Source of the DNA: Bacillota bacterium | Lineage (GTDB): Bacteria > Bacillota > Sulfobacillia > JAJZYS01 > JAJYTV01 | Length of the DNA: 26,675 nucleotides | Reading direction: 5' to 3' | NCBI GenBank assembly: GCA_021806845.1 | Contig: JAKAPV010000006.1 | Location: forward strand, 1 to 26,675 | Part shown: positions 15,041-22,899 of the stretch, in pieces | Layout of the letters: every line of letters starts with the position of its first letter | How positions within the stretch are numbered: position 1 is the first letter of the stretch | The notes under the pieces: model-generated | Seen by the model: the letters and a program-made list of their open reading frames with translations, nothing else | What the model was told of the DNA's origin: nothing | Database searches by the model: none | Program-made: the position numbers and the translations under genes

Positions 15041-16192
15041 TTGCATCAAGCCACGCGGGCCGTCCACGCGGGCATGGACGCGCTCCAGTCCGAGCCGACG
15101 CCCCTCAGCCCTCCGATCTATCAATCCTCGGTCTTCCTCTTTGACGACCTGCAGCGGGCAGGCGACGTCACCGGCGGCCTCGCGCCGGGATATTCCTACG
15201 CGCGCATCGGTCACCCGAACGCGGATATGTTCAGTGCGGCGGTGGCGGAGCTCGAGGGAGCGCCGGCCGCGGCGACGGCCGCCTCGGGCATGGCCGCGAT
15301 CCTCGCGGCGCTGCTCGCGGCCCGCGGCGAGGGAAGCATCGCCATCGCAGAGGAGATCTACGGCGGAAGCGTCGCGATCGCGCGCAGCTTCCTCTCGCCC
15401 CTCGGCGTCGCCTGCACGTTCTTCGACGCCCATGACCCGGAGGCCATCCCGGACGGTGCGGGTGCGGTGCTCGTCGAGACCTGCTCGAACCCGCTCGGGA
15501 GCCTCACGGACGTCGCCGCGCTGGCGCAGGCGGCGCACCGCAAGGGCGCGCGCCTCGTCGTGGACAACACCTTCGCGACGCCGTATCTGATCCGACCCCT
15601 CTCTCTGGGTGTGGACCTCGTCGTCCACTCCGCGACCAAATTCCTCTCGGGGCACGGCGACGTCATCCTGGGCGTGCTCGCAGGCTCCCGCGAACTCGTG
15701 GCCGCCGCCCAGTCCCTGCTCACGACCTTCGGCGCGACCCCAGACCCCTTCGCCGCATGGCTTGGACTGAGGGGGCTGCGCACCTTCGGTGTGCGCATGG
15801 AGCACGCCGTGCAGAACGCCGCCGCCATCGCGCGCATGCTCGAGGCGCACCCGAAGGTGCGGCGCGTGCACCATGCGAGCCTTCAGAGCCACCCGCAGAG
15901 GGAGATCGCGGAGCGCTTTTTTGACGGGCGCGGCCCCGCCATCCTCGCCTTCGACCTCGAGAGCGAGCAGGCGGCGGAGCAGTTCGTCGCGCGCCTGCGC
16001 TGGATCCGCTACGCTCCCTCGCTCGGCGACGTCGCCACGATCCTCCTGCACCCGGCCACGACGTCGCATCGACAGCTCTCTCCAGAGGAGCAGGCAAGGC
16101 TCGGCATCACGCCGGGAACGGTGCGCCTTTCGGTAGGCATCGAGGCGGAGGAAGATCTCGTGGAGGAGCTCAGCCATGGACTCGCAGGGTAA
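15041..16192 (+). CDS. PLP-dependent trans-sulfuration enzyme (cystathionine gamma-synthase/lyase family)
   Basis: A 383-aa Cys/Met-metabolism enzyme. It has PPIYQSSVF near residue 24, the phosphate-contacting YSYARIGHPN (51-60), SGMAAILA (82-89), D175 in VVDNTFATP, and the PLP lysine K200 in VVHSATKFLSGHGD. The C-terminus carries SLGDVATILLHPATTSHRQLSPEEQ and the GTVRLSVGIEAEEDL signature. It acts on homoserine esters, cystathionine or methionine in sulfur amino acid metabolism; the sequence alone does not separate gamma-synthase, lyase and sulfhydrylase. The TTG start is supported by GCGGAGGGA and by the conserved THQATRAVH-like opening (HQATRAVHAG). It overlaps the next gene by 17 nt. No SAM riboswitch or T-box was seen upstream. 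Confidence 0.9.
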   Translation: MHQATRAVHAGMDALQSEPTPLSPPIYQSSVFLFDDLQRAGDVTGGLAPGYSYARIGHPNADMFSAAVAELEGAPAAATAASGMAAILAALLAARGEGSIAIAEEIYGGSVAIARSFLSPLGVACTFFDAHDPEAIPDGAGAVLVETCSNPLGSLTDVAALAQAAHRKGARLVVDNTFATPYLIRPLSLGVDLVVHSATKFLSGHGDVILGVLAGSRELVAAAQSLLTTFGATPDPFAAWLGLRGLRTFGVRMEHAVQNAAAIARMLEAHPKVRRVHHASLQSHPQREIAERFFDGRGPAILAFDLESEQAAEQFVARLRWIRYAPSLGDVATILLHPATTSHRQLSPEEQARLGITPGTVRLSVGIEAEEDLVEELSHGLAG

Positions 16193-16502
16193 TGGGGGAC
16201 AGGCGGGGGCGATCCAGGAGGCGCTCGCGTTTCTCCAGGAGATGACGGGGCAGCGCGCCCTTGTGGAGCTGTCGTACGGCGAGTGGGTGCTGGCGCGGTT
16301 CCAGATGCAGATCGAGGAGTCGGAGGCGGAAGAGGGACTCCTGACCGTGATCGGCGACGTGCACGAGCGGGGAGAGGCGCTCCTCTACTCGGAGGTGAAC
16401 CTCCCGCTCTCGCAGTCCGGCCTGTACGAGATCTCGGTCGCGGGCAGCGAGATGCGCCTTGCGAGCGAGGACGGCATGCGCCTGCACGTGACGCGCCTAT
16501 AG
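16176..16502 (+). CDS. Unrecognised small protein coupled to the trans-sulfuration gene
   Basis: A 108-aa soluble, acidic protein with an amphipathic helix (AIQEALAFLQEMTG) followed by strands such as ALVELSYGEWVLARFQMQIE and GLYEISVAGSEMRLASEDG. I do not recognise a family. ATG at 16176 lies inside the preceding gene, about eight nucleotides after GGAGGAG, so it is probably translated by coupling. The 17-nt overlap suggests a stable pairing with the trans-sulfuration enzyme. Confidence 0.75.
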   Translation: MDSQGNGGQAGAIQEALAFLQEMTGQRALVELSYGEWVLARFQMQIEESEAEEGLLTVIGDVHERGEALLYSEVNLPLSQSGLYEISVAGSEMRLASEDGMRLHVTRL

Positions 16503-16806
16503 ACCTCAGAGTCCTCAAACTTTGTGAGATGCCCGAAGGAGACAGGCAAGCCGTCACGTGTTCGTGGCCAGCGGCATCAGCTTCTGGACCGGCCTGACGT
16601 ACCCCTACGTCGTCGCCTGTCCCGCCATCGTGATCCTCGGAGTCGCGTCGCTGGAGCTCCTTGCTGCTGGGGTAGACCTCGGCGTAGTGCGGGGGGCCTG
16701 GAAAGTGTCCGGCGTGCCTACCACGGTGCAAAGCCCGACGGATGAAAAGCACTGTACCCGCAATCTGGGCGGGGAGCGATGCTGGACAGTGCGATTGCGC
16801 CGCTCA
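16503..16806. other. Convergent intergenic stretch
   Basis: About 300 nt between the small protein (+) and the Ada gene end (-). A GTG-started frame from 16558 has a hydrophobic opening (VASGISFWTGLTYPYVVACPAIVILGV, shown here as two membrane-like stretches) but no ribosome binding site, and it runs into the antisense of ada, so it is at best a remnant. Interleaved inverted repeats lie at 16749-16799. Confidence 0.5.
16749..16799. repeat. Interleaved inverted repeats (pseudoknot-type layout)
   Basis: GCACTGT (16749-16755) pairs with ACAGTGC (16786-16792), and CGCAATC (16759-16765) pairs with GATTGCG (16793-16799). The order A-B-A'-B' cannot form two nested hairpins at once: it makes either a pseudoknot or two alternative stems. 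It stands just after the stop codon of ada on the - strand. Confidence 0.5.
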
Positions 16807-17901
16807 TCAGGGCCCATCTCCGCCATGACTCTCCCGCTCCAGGAGTCGCTGCTTGCGCCATGAGCCCCAGCGGTATCCCGCGACGGCGCCGTCCGAACGG
16901 ACGATCCGGTGGCAGGGAATCGCTACGGCAATCGGGTTCCCGGCGCAAGCCTGCGCCACTGCCCTCTGTGCCTTCGGCCGCCCTACGCGACGTGCAATCT
17001 CTCCGTAGGTTGCGGTCTCTCCAGACGGGATCTGCAGGAGAGCCTGCCAGACGCGATGCTGGAAGGCGGTGCCGCGGACATCGAGCGGCAGGTCCAGACC
17101 GATAGTGGGTGCCTCGACGAACCGGACGACTTGATTGACAACATCCTGAAAGCTCGAACCACCCTCCGCGAGCGTCGCTCGTGGGAAGTGTCGATGCAGG
17201 TCCCCGAGCAGTTCCTCCGGATCTTCACCGAAGAGGATCGCGCAGACGCCGCGTTCGGTGCATGCGACGAGGACCTTCCCGAGCCAGCACCCAGTGATCG
17301 CAAAACGGATGAAGCGGCCGCTTCCGCCGTTCCGAAACTCGGTTGGCGTCATGCCGAGCCAATCGGACGCGGCAGCGTAGAACGGACCCGAGGAACTGAA
17401 CCCCGCGTTGTAGATAGCCTCGGTAATGGTCGGGCCGTTGAGCATCTCTTCTCGGGCGCGCAGCATGCGGTGCGCCTTGACGTAGGCGTGGGGCGTGACA
17501 CCGGTGTGGGCCTTGAACAGACGGTGGAAGTGATAGCGGCTCATGCCGGCCGCCAGCGCCAAATCGTCCAGCGACAGAGCGACTCCAGCGGTCTCTATGC
17601 GACGACAGGCCTGCGCGATGATCTCTATCGCATATGCACCAGATGGTGCCTCGTCGGGCCTGCAGCGCTTGCAAGGCCGAAAGCCGCTCGCCTCGGCATC
17701 CTTGCTGCTCGCGTGGAAGCGGACGTTCTCGCGGCGGGGCTGGCGCGCCGCGCAGGACGGCCTGCAGTAGACTCCGGTAGATCGGACCGAGTAGTAGAAC
17801 GCTCCGTCTGCGCGGATATCACGGTTGCGGACTGCGTCCCACCGCTCGGCGTCGGTGGGATATGACGAAGCGTTAGCTTGGCCGCGCAGCGTTTCCGCCA
17901 A
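16807..17901 (-). CDS. ada: Ada: methylphosphotriester/O6-methylguanine methyltransferase and AraC-type activator
   Basis: A 364-aa full-length Ada. The N-terminal zinc domain has C46, C50, C77 and C80 (VYCRPSC and RPCKRC), where C46 matches the residue that takes methyl groups from phosphotriesters. An AraC helix-turn-helix region follows (about 92-192; LDDLALAAGMSRYHFHRLFKAHTG). The C-terminal O6-alkylguanine transferase has the acceptor C330 in the PCHRI motif. Methylation of the N-terminal cysteine is known to turn Ada into an activator of its own regulon. It starts with TTG only two nucleotides after the flavin reductase stop, with GGAGG overlapping that stop, so the two genes are translationally coupled. 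No classical Ada box was spotted. Confidence 0.94.
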   Translation of the reverse strand: MAETLRGQANASSYPTDAERWDAVRNRDIRADGAFYYSVRSTGVYCRPSCAARQPRRENVRFHASSKDAEASGFRPCKRCRPDEAPSGAYAIEIIAQACRRIETAGVALSLDDLALAAGMSRYHFHRLFKAHTGVTPHAYVKAHRMLRAREEMLNGPTITEAIYNAGFSSSGPFYAAASDWLGMTPTEFRNGGSGRFIRFAITGCWLGKVLVACTERGVCAILFGEDPEELLGDLHRHFPRATLAEGGSSFQDVVNQVVRFVEAPTIGLDLPLDVRGTAFQHRVWQALLQIPSGETATYGEIARRVGRPKAQRAVAQACAGNPIAVAIPCHRIVRSDGAVAGYRWGSWRKQRLLERESHGGDGP

Positions 17902-17903
17902 GT

Positions 17904-18539
17904 CTAGTCACCTCCCTGCGGCGCAAAGATCGTGGAGAGGAGAGACGGGTGTATGGCCTCCGTCAATCCGAAGAACTCCGTGAACGACATGATCAGCGGT
18001 TTCCACCGGTGCGGATCGATGTATTTTGTTGTACCGGGAACTAGCAGGCTCTCTTGGACATGGGCTCGGATCACGAGAGCTTCGACGGCCTTGATCGATT
18101 TGATGTGCGGATCGGCCTCGCCGAATGGTTCAATCCGCGAGATCGTGCACTCAAGCTGGATCGGACATTCCCTCACGAGCGGGGCTCTCACGAGATCCGC
18201 CGACGCGGGCGTAAGACCCGAGACGCCGAACTTGTCCGGCTCATAGCGATAGCCGCTTTCTTTCTTGTACGTAGACATCTCTCGGTTTCCGGTGAGAAGA
18301 GCCAGACGGTCCACGTATTCGACGAGATCGGCCGAAGGGACATTGATGACACACTGGCGTTCCCGTGCAATGTTCTGCATCGTCTGCGACGAGCCGTTCA
18401 GCCCCAGCATACAGGACCAGCCAAGCCACCAGGCGGAGGAAAAGGGGGCAATATTCGCAGTGCCATCCGGGTTGCGTGTGCTGACGAGGACGACCGGAGT
18501 CCCAAAGTAAAAGATCCCTGGTTCAGCGACGATATGCAT
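17904..18539 (-). CDS. Flavin reductase-like / FMN-binding domain protein
   Basis: A 211-aa protein of the flavin reductase-like split-barrel family. It opens MHIVAEPGIFYFGTPVVLVSTRNPDG, has the N-terminal SSAWWLGWSCMLGLNGSSQTMQNI segment that binds FMN in relatives, then ERQCVINVPSADLVEYVDRLALLTG and a C-terminal YIDPHRWKPLIMSFTEFFGL. ATG at 18539 is chosen because GGAGGGAG lies just upstream; the frame runs further to 18698 but that extension looks noncoding. The partner and substrate are unknown. Coupling to ada hints at a role in handling reactive or alkylating compounds, which is inference. Confidence 0.82.
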   Translation of the reverse strand: MHIVAEPGIFYFGTPVVLVSTRNPDGTANIAPFSSAWWLGWSCMLGLNGSSQTMQNIARERQCVINVPSADLVEYVDRLALLTGNREMSTYKKESGYRYEPDKFGVSGLTPASADLVRAPLVRECPIQLECTISRIEPFGEADPHIKSIKAVEALVIRAHVQESLLVPGTTKYIDPHRWKPLIMSFTEFFGLTEAIHPSLLSTIFAPQGGD

Positions 18540-18782
18540 GCGGCTCCCTCCGGCAACCAGAATCTGCGTCGTCTCAGGCCAAGGCCCCATAGGCCCATCT
18601 TCAACGCAAATCCAGTCTGCGTGGCTGCCGCGTTGTACACACTCCGATTCTTGCGGAGCAATTGAGGGACCGGATGGACGGTTGGTGAGGACGCTCACGA
18701 CTAAGGAGTAGGCCGAGACGATGCGGCAGGCCCTGGGGGGCGCGCGGCGAGAGGGCGCCCGTGTCTCGACGACCTTCGCCCG

Positions 18783-20192
18783 TCAGTCATTAGGGGCCTG
18801 GGCCTGTGCGGCAAGTACGATGGATTGTGGCGTGGCTTGCACGGTGGCGATCGACACCGCGCCAAGGACGGCTATGGCGGCGCCGATGACGAGTGCGAGA
18901 TTCGGGTCGTGCGCCAGCGTGGCCGTGGGCCCGGCGGAGGGACGGCTTACCGCCATCAGAAGCGTGACACCGATGCCCGAGCCGATGTAGCGGGCAGCAT
19001 TGTTCACTCCCGAACCTGTGCTGCCGCGGTCCGGGACGCTCTCCAGGGCGAGTCGCCCGATCACGGCGTTAAGTAGGCCGTAGCCGACACCCGAGACCAC
19101 CAGACCCGGAATGAGGTGCCAGACGCCGGCGCTCCGAGTCAAGCCCCACAGTGCGAGATCTCCGACAGCCGAGACGGCGAGGCCGAGGGCGACGCTGCGG
19201 TGACCGTGGAGGCCGAACCCGCGTCGGCGGGCCAGCAGGGTGGCGACGAACGACGTGCCGGCCCAAAGCGCGAACAGCTGGCTGGTCGCCCACGGCGTCA
19301 GGCCGATCACCCGCTCCAGCACGGTGGGCAGGTAACTCATGAGGCCGATCACCGAGAGTCCAGTGAACAGGGCGGCCAAGGTCGCCGCCACGAACGCGGG
19401 GCGGCGCCACAGCCTCGGATCCAGCATCGGCCTGTCGGCGACAGCTTCAATCCTCCAGAACACCACCAGGAGTGCGGCGGAGGCCGCGACTAGCTCCAGG
19501 ACACGGGGCTGGTCCCATCCCTGGCCGGCTGTGACCAGGGCCGCCAGCAGACAAGCGAGCCCTGCGGTGAGCGTGGCCGCGCCCAGCAGATCGGCCCCTT
19601 GGCGCCGCTCGGCCCTCGTCTCGTCGAGGGTGGTCATCCCGAGCAGGGCGGTGAGCAGTGCCACGGCGGCCAGGATCCAATAGACCGTGCGCCAGCTCCC
19701 CACGCTGGCGAACAGGGACGTGAACAGTGGGCCGACGGCGACCCCTGCGCCGAGCATCGCTCCCCAGAGCGCAGCCGCCCGGGCGCGCTCGATCGCCGAA
19801 GGGAATGCCGCACCGACGAGACCGAGGCTGGTCGCGAGGATCGCGCCGCCAGCGGCGCCCTCGCCCAGGCGCGTGGCAATGAAGAGCCCAGGGCTCATGG
19901 ACACGGCGCTGAGTGTGGAGGCGAGGGCGAGGACAAGCAGGCCGGCCATGAACAGGAGCTTGCGCCCGTAATCGTCGGCGATCGTGCCGATCACCATGAG
20001 CAGGCACGACAGGCCGACGTTCATACCGTTCAACATCCAGGACTGGCTGGCGGCGGAGGCGTGGAGGGAGGCGGCCGTCTGCACCAGGGTGATGGGCACC
20101 ACGGTGTACACGATCATCACAAGCAGGGTCGCCGCACTGGTCACTGCCAGAGTCACCGTCTGGCGCTCCCTGCGGTCGGCTGCTGACTGCAC
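18783..20192 (-). CDS. MFS multidrug-type exporter (DHA2 family)
   Basis: A 469-aa integral membrane protein with about 14 hydrophobic segments, matching the DHA2 (EmrB/QacA) drug:H+ antiporter group. Motif A appears as GTIADDYGRKLLFMAG after the second membrane segment, and the antiporter motif C region as LGAGVAVGPLFTSLF in the fifth. The start is GTG, behind GGGGGAG. It is transcribed divergently from an HxlR regulator with dyad operators in the shared 90-bp spacer, so it is probably controlled by that regulator. Substrate unknown. Confidence 0.9.
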   Translation of the reverse strand: MQSAADRRERQTVTLAVTSAATLLVMIVYTVVPITLVQTAASLHASAASQSWMLNGMNVGLSCLLMVIGTIADDYGRKLLFMAGLLVLALASTLSAVSMSPGLFIATRLGEGAAGGAILATSLGLVGAAFPSAIERARAAALWGAMLGAGVAVGPLFTSLFASVGSWRTVYWILAAVALLTALLGMTTLDETRAERRQGADLLGAATLTAGLACLLAALVTAGQGWDQPRVLELVAASAALLVVFWRIEAVADRPMLDPRLWRRPAFVAATLAALFTGLSVIGLMSYLPTVLERVIGLTPWATSQLFALWAGTSFVATLLARRRGFGLHGHRSVALGLAVSAVGDLALWGLTRSAGVWHLIPGLVVSGVGYGLLNAVIGRLALESVPDRGSTGSGVNNAARYIGSGIGVTLLMAVSRPSAGPTATLAHDPNLALVIGAAIAVLGAVSIATVQATPQSIVLAAQAQAPND

Positions 20193-20211
20193 GAACTCGC
20201 TCCCCCTTACG

Positions 20212-20226
20212 GTTCATTCATTGAAC
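20212..20226. promoter_or_regulatory. Probable HxlR operator (perfect dyad)
   Basis: GTTCA-TTCAT-TGAAC, a perfect 5-bp dyad with a 5-nt spacer, sits between the exporter start and its likely promoter (-10 TACACT on the - strand at 20240-20235). Confidence 0.55.
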
Positions 20227-20251
20227 TCTTGGGGAGTGTAGCATATTTGGT

Positions 20252-20279
20252 TTGATAAATGAACTGTTCTCTCTATACT
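20252..20279 (+). promoter_or_regulatory. Promoter of the HxlR regulator with internal dyad
   Basis: TTGATA (20252-20257) and TATACT (20274-20279) are 16 bp apart. The spacer contains GAACTGTTC (20261-20269), a dyad sharing the GAAC/GTTC half-site of the neighbouring operator. The expected transcription start falls at or next to the ATG at 20286. Confidence 0.6.
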
Positions 20280-20285
20280 AGACCC

Positions 20286-20840
20286 ATGGGGCTAGGACGT
20301 GGCTACGAGGGACAGGACTGTTCGCTCGCGCGGTCCCTTGAACTGATCGGGGAGCGCTGGACGCTCCTCGTGGTTCGGGATGCGTTCTTTGGCGTCCGGC
20401 GTTTCCGGGATTTCGTTGCGCATCTCGACGTTCCACGCGCGGTGCTGGCGAGCCGCTTGCACGACCTCGTTCAGGCTGGCGTGCTCCAGAAGCAGCCCTG
20501 TGGGCAGGGATCGGCACGCGAAGAGTACGTGCTTACCGCGATGGGGCGTGAGCTCTGGCCAGCGGTCTATGCCCTGTCGCAGTGGGGAGAGCGCTATTTG
20601 ACGACCGGCGGCAGGAGGCGGGTGTTCCGTCACGCGGAATGCGGCACAGGGCTGGACGCCGCGGGAAACTGTCCTCACTGCGGCCGCTGGATTGCGGTCG
20701 ACGAGATAGAGGTGCTTCCGGGCCCAGGGCTGAACCTGCAGGGCCGCACGGACGCGGTCAGTCTCGAGCTGAGGTTGCCGCACCGACTGCTGACGCCACT
20801 GCAGACGAGGCCAGAGTTAGAGCAGCCGGAAGCCGAATAA
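20286..20840 (+). CDS. HxlR family transcriptional regulator
   Basis: A 184-aa winged-helix regulator. The HxlR core is CSLARSLELIGERWTLLVVRDAFFGVRRF (from about residue 12), then VPRAVLASRLHDLVQAGVL recognition helix and wing. A C-terminal extension has four cysteines/histidines (HAECGTGLDAAGNCPHCGRW) that look like a small zinc knuckle, a layout seen in the longer HxlR members. ATG at 20286 is chosen because the predicted promoter would start transcription there and no ribosome binding site exists, so the message seems leaderless; ATG at 20259 would lie upstream of the -10 element. It faces the MFS exporter and likely represses it and itself. Confidence 0.88.
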   Translation: MGLGRGYEGQDCSLARSLELIGERWTLLVVRDAFFGVRRFRDFVAHLDVPRAVLASRLHDLVQAGVLQKQPCGQGSAREEYVLTAMGRELWPAVYALSQWGERYLTTGGRRRVFRHAECGTGLDAAGNCPHCGRWIAVDEIEVLPGPGLNLQGRTDAVSLELRLPHRLLTPLQTRPELEQPEAE

Positions 20841-21278
20841 CGACGCCCATTGCGGCGTCCACAACAAGCAAGCCCGCCATGCAGTGTCGTTTCACCGCCG
20901 CAAGCCAGCAAGAGCGGATACGTCGCGGACCCCGTGGAGTACCCGGCGCTGGCTCCCGTTTGCTCGCCATCTGCACCTGCACGGGGCGAACTGGGACCTG
21001 CGCGCCAACCACCTGCCGCCTCTGCCGGAGCACGATGATCTGCCAGGGTACGCACCGGCCGCGGACATGGCGAGGATCATCCTGTCTGCACATCCCGAGT
21101 GCCTCGTCGTGTTGGAGACCGACGCATCTTCGCTTGCGACGGCGGAGCGCGAGCGCAGCCTGCGGTACTGCGCGTCGCTGTCCTAGCTGCTGAGCGTCCT
21201 TCGCGGTGGTGCGGCATGGGCTGCCTCAGGCGGTCGCCAGCGCTAGGAAAGGCGAACCTGCGGCCCGGCCGCAGGACA
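20841..21278. other. Mostly noncoding stretch with a possible gene remnant
   Basis: The frame at 20884-21186 gives 100 aa whose second half (HLHLHGANWDLRANHLPPLP, then ADMARIILSAHPECLVVLETDAS) looks protein-like while the first half does not. There is no ribosome binding site, so it may be the tail of a lost gene. GACGCC-CATTGC-GGCGTC (20842-20859) right after the HxlR stop may be a weak terminator. A perfect 8-bp hairpin (CCTGCGGC-CCG-GCCGCAGG) lies at 21257-21275. Confidence 0.4.
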
Positions 21279-21317
21279 AAAAGAGCACCCCCACTCACTC
21301 AACGGGGATGCTCTTTT
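21279..21317 (-). terminator. Strong terminator after the toxin-antitoxin pair
   Basis: AAAAGAGCACCCCC (21279-21292) pairs with GGGGATGCTCTTTT (21304-21317) with one mismatch. Read on the - strand the stem is followed by a T run, as in an intrinsic terminator; the A/T symmetry suggests it also works on the + strand. Confidence 0.75.
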
Positions 21318-21321
21318 CCCT

Positions 21322-21669
21322 TCAGCTACGGCTAAGGGCTTCGCTCGCGTTCGGGAGTTCCAATGATCTGGCGACCTGCCGCAGGTTGCGTTCGACCAGA
21401 TCCACTGGAACATCCATGATCGCAACGTGTCGACTGGTTAGGATCTCGACCACCTGTGCAACAGACATATTCAGTTCCTTAGCCGTTTCACCAATGGTCT
21501 TCTCATCGTTGACATACATCTGGACGACAGCGTCGAGTTTATTCAACCTTACGCCATCATCGAAGATGCGCTTCAGCATCGCGCTCTCACTAGGAAGCCG
21601 GAGTGCCTTCTCCAGTCTTACCACCTCCAGAACTTCCGCATCGCTAAGTCTCAACGACTTGGTCTTCAT
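21322..21669 (-). CDS. Antitoxin-like DNA-binding protein
   Basis: A 115-aa protein. The N-terminus (TKSLRLSDAEVLEVVRLEKALRLPSESAMLKRIFDDGV, given as two helices and a strand) looks like a ribbon-helix-helix domain; the middle (TIGETAKELNMSVAQVVEIL) looks like a UPF0175-type helix-turn-helix; the C-terminus (MDVPVDLVERNLRQVARSL) may bind the toxin. ATG at 21669 has AGGGGGG eight nucleotides upstream; starts at 21675 and 21678 are too close to it. It begins 19 nt after the PIN protein stop, in one operon. UPF0175-like antitoxins commonly accompany PIN toxins. Base composition is lower in GC than the neighbours. Confidence 0.7.
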   Translation of the reverse strand: MKTKSLRLSDAEVLEVVRLEKALRLPSESAMLKRIFDDGVRLNKLDAVVQMYVNDEKTIGETAKELNMSVAQVVEILTSRHVAIMDVPVDLVERNLRQVARSLELPNASEALSRS

Positions 21670-21688
21670 GGCCATCACCCCCCTGAGG

Positions 21689-22207
21689 TTAAGGTAACTT
21701 CCGGATCAGATCCTCTACTAACTTGATGAGTCGCGGGCTTGTTGTGTTAGCACTTGTGAGTTCAGCTAGATGGGTTAAGGCGGCAGCTTTAGTACGTATG
21801 CCAGCTGCTGCCAGAAAAAACACTAGTTCTGGAACAGACATGACCTTCAACTTCAGTTTGTCTACTGCTTCTGTATACGGTCTGAAGTCATTTATGAGAA
21901 GAATTGCATCCCGTCCGCTACTTTGGTAATCAAGAGCAAGTTGGATTGCAGCAGCCTCGCCTGGTCCAAAACGGTGGAACACAGCTACAGGGTCGGCCAC
22001 AATCGCTATCCGAGCATCCTCGACTGCGACGCGGAACCTCTGTTGGTGCGGGTAGACGAGCTTGGACGTGTTGGGGAAGATCTCTTGTTCTACAGAGTAC
22101 GGGCAGATAAGGGGTCTGGTGAACAAATCATAGGCAAAAGCCTCTAGATTGATACGTGAGGCCACGGACCAGAACGATGAGTCTAGGATGCCTACGACTT
22201 GCTTCAT
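21689..22207 (-). CDS. PIN-domain toxin-like protein (DUF3368-type)
   Basis: A 172-aa protein with PIN-like acidic residues: D9 in VVGILDSSFW, the GPGEAAAIQLALDY helix, which carries the typical central glutamate, and D in LLINDFRPYTEAV. PIN toxins are Mg-dependent ribonucleases. The pairing with a UPF0175-like neighbour supports the call. The toxin gene is first in the operon, which is the less usual order. The start ATG has no ribosome binding site and lies about 10 nt after a good -10 box, so the message is nearly leaderless. The gene is AT-richer than its surroundings, consistent with transfer. Confidence 0.7.
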   Translation of the reverse strand: MKQVVGILDSSFWSVASRINLEAFAYDLFTRPLICPYSVEQEIFPNTSKLVYPHQQRFRVAVEDARIAIVADPVAVFHRFGPGEAAAIQLALDYQSSGRDAILLINDFRPYTEAVDKLKLKVMSVPELVFFLAAAGIRTKAAALTHLAELTSANTTSPRLIKLVEDLIRKLP

Positions 22208-22899
22208 CTTGCATCAAAGTGTAGCATCTTGAATTCAGTCTCGCAAGATCTGCGTACCCACGGTTGTCTTGCTGGGAAAGGCTAATTCAGCAGGCCGCAC
22301 AGCCTGCTAGCACTTGGCGTAGTAGTTCGCTCGCCAGCCAGTGACGTAGCAGCCTGTGCTCTGCATACAACCGCTCCACCGCGGGGCTGTATAGGCCCAA
22401 AAGCGGTCCCACTCTCCCTGCGCGCGTAGCTGGTTACAGAACTAATGTGTCCCAACTATCGCCCACGACCCGTTGCGTCGGGGATGTCTCGGGGGTTGCA
22501 AGCGCTCCGCCGTAATGGCCCATGGATAGCGGCGAAACCGGCCCGCATGCGGATCGTCGGCCACCCCCATGGGCAGACCGCACGATCAAACGATATGCTG
22601 CTTATACTCCACCCCTTTTATTGTAAAGCCGAAGGTGGAAGAAGCTGCCTTGTCGTGCTGAATACCATCGGGGCGTGGCTGTGATCGGTCAGAAGCCCGG
22701 TAAGCAGTGGAGACTTTCAGGTGAGGGTTTCTCAATTCGCCTGTTCCATCGATCTCTGAGCATTCCATTTCCTCTGTCCAATTTTATGTGCCATTTGCCC
22801 ATATACCCCCCAAAAAAGCCGACTGAAGCGCGAACCACAATAATGCACAGGCAAGAGCAGGGCTCTTCGCCGGATTTCGGACACTTTGGGAGGGATACG
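22208..22899. other. Long noncoding stretch upstream of the SLH gene
   Basis: About 690 nt without a recognised gene. It holds a 7-bp hairpin AGCAGGC-CGCACA-GCCTGCT (22289-22308), a two-level dyad ACCGCT...AGCGGT (22370-22407) enclosing GGGC...GCCC, and a TATACT at 22603-22608 without a clear -35 partner. Short frames (for example 22445-22684) lack ribosome binding sites. The last part is probably a long leader of the SLH gene. Confidence 0.5.
22218..22246 (-). promoter_or_regulatory. Promoter of the toxin-antitoxin operon
   Basis: On the - strand TTGCGA (22246-22241) and TACACT (22223-22218) stand exactly 17 bp apart. The expected start of transcription is a few bases before, or at, the ATG at 22207. 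Confidence 0.6.

Noticed and set aside
22660..22730. Cobalamin- or cyclic-dinucleotide-type riboswitch before the SLH gene
   Set aside because: Some short similar-looking strings occur, but no conserved core could be aligned.
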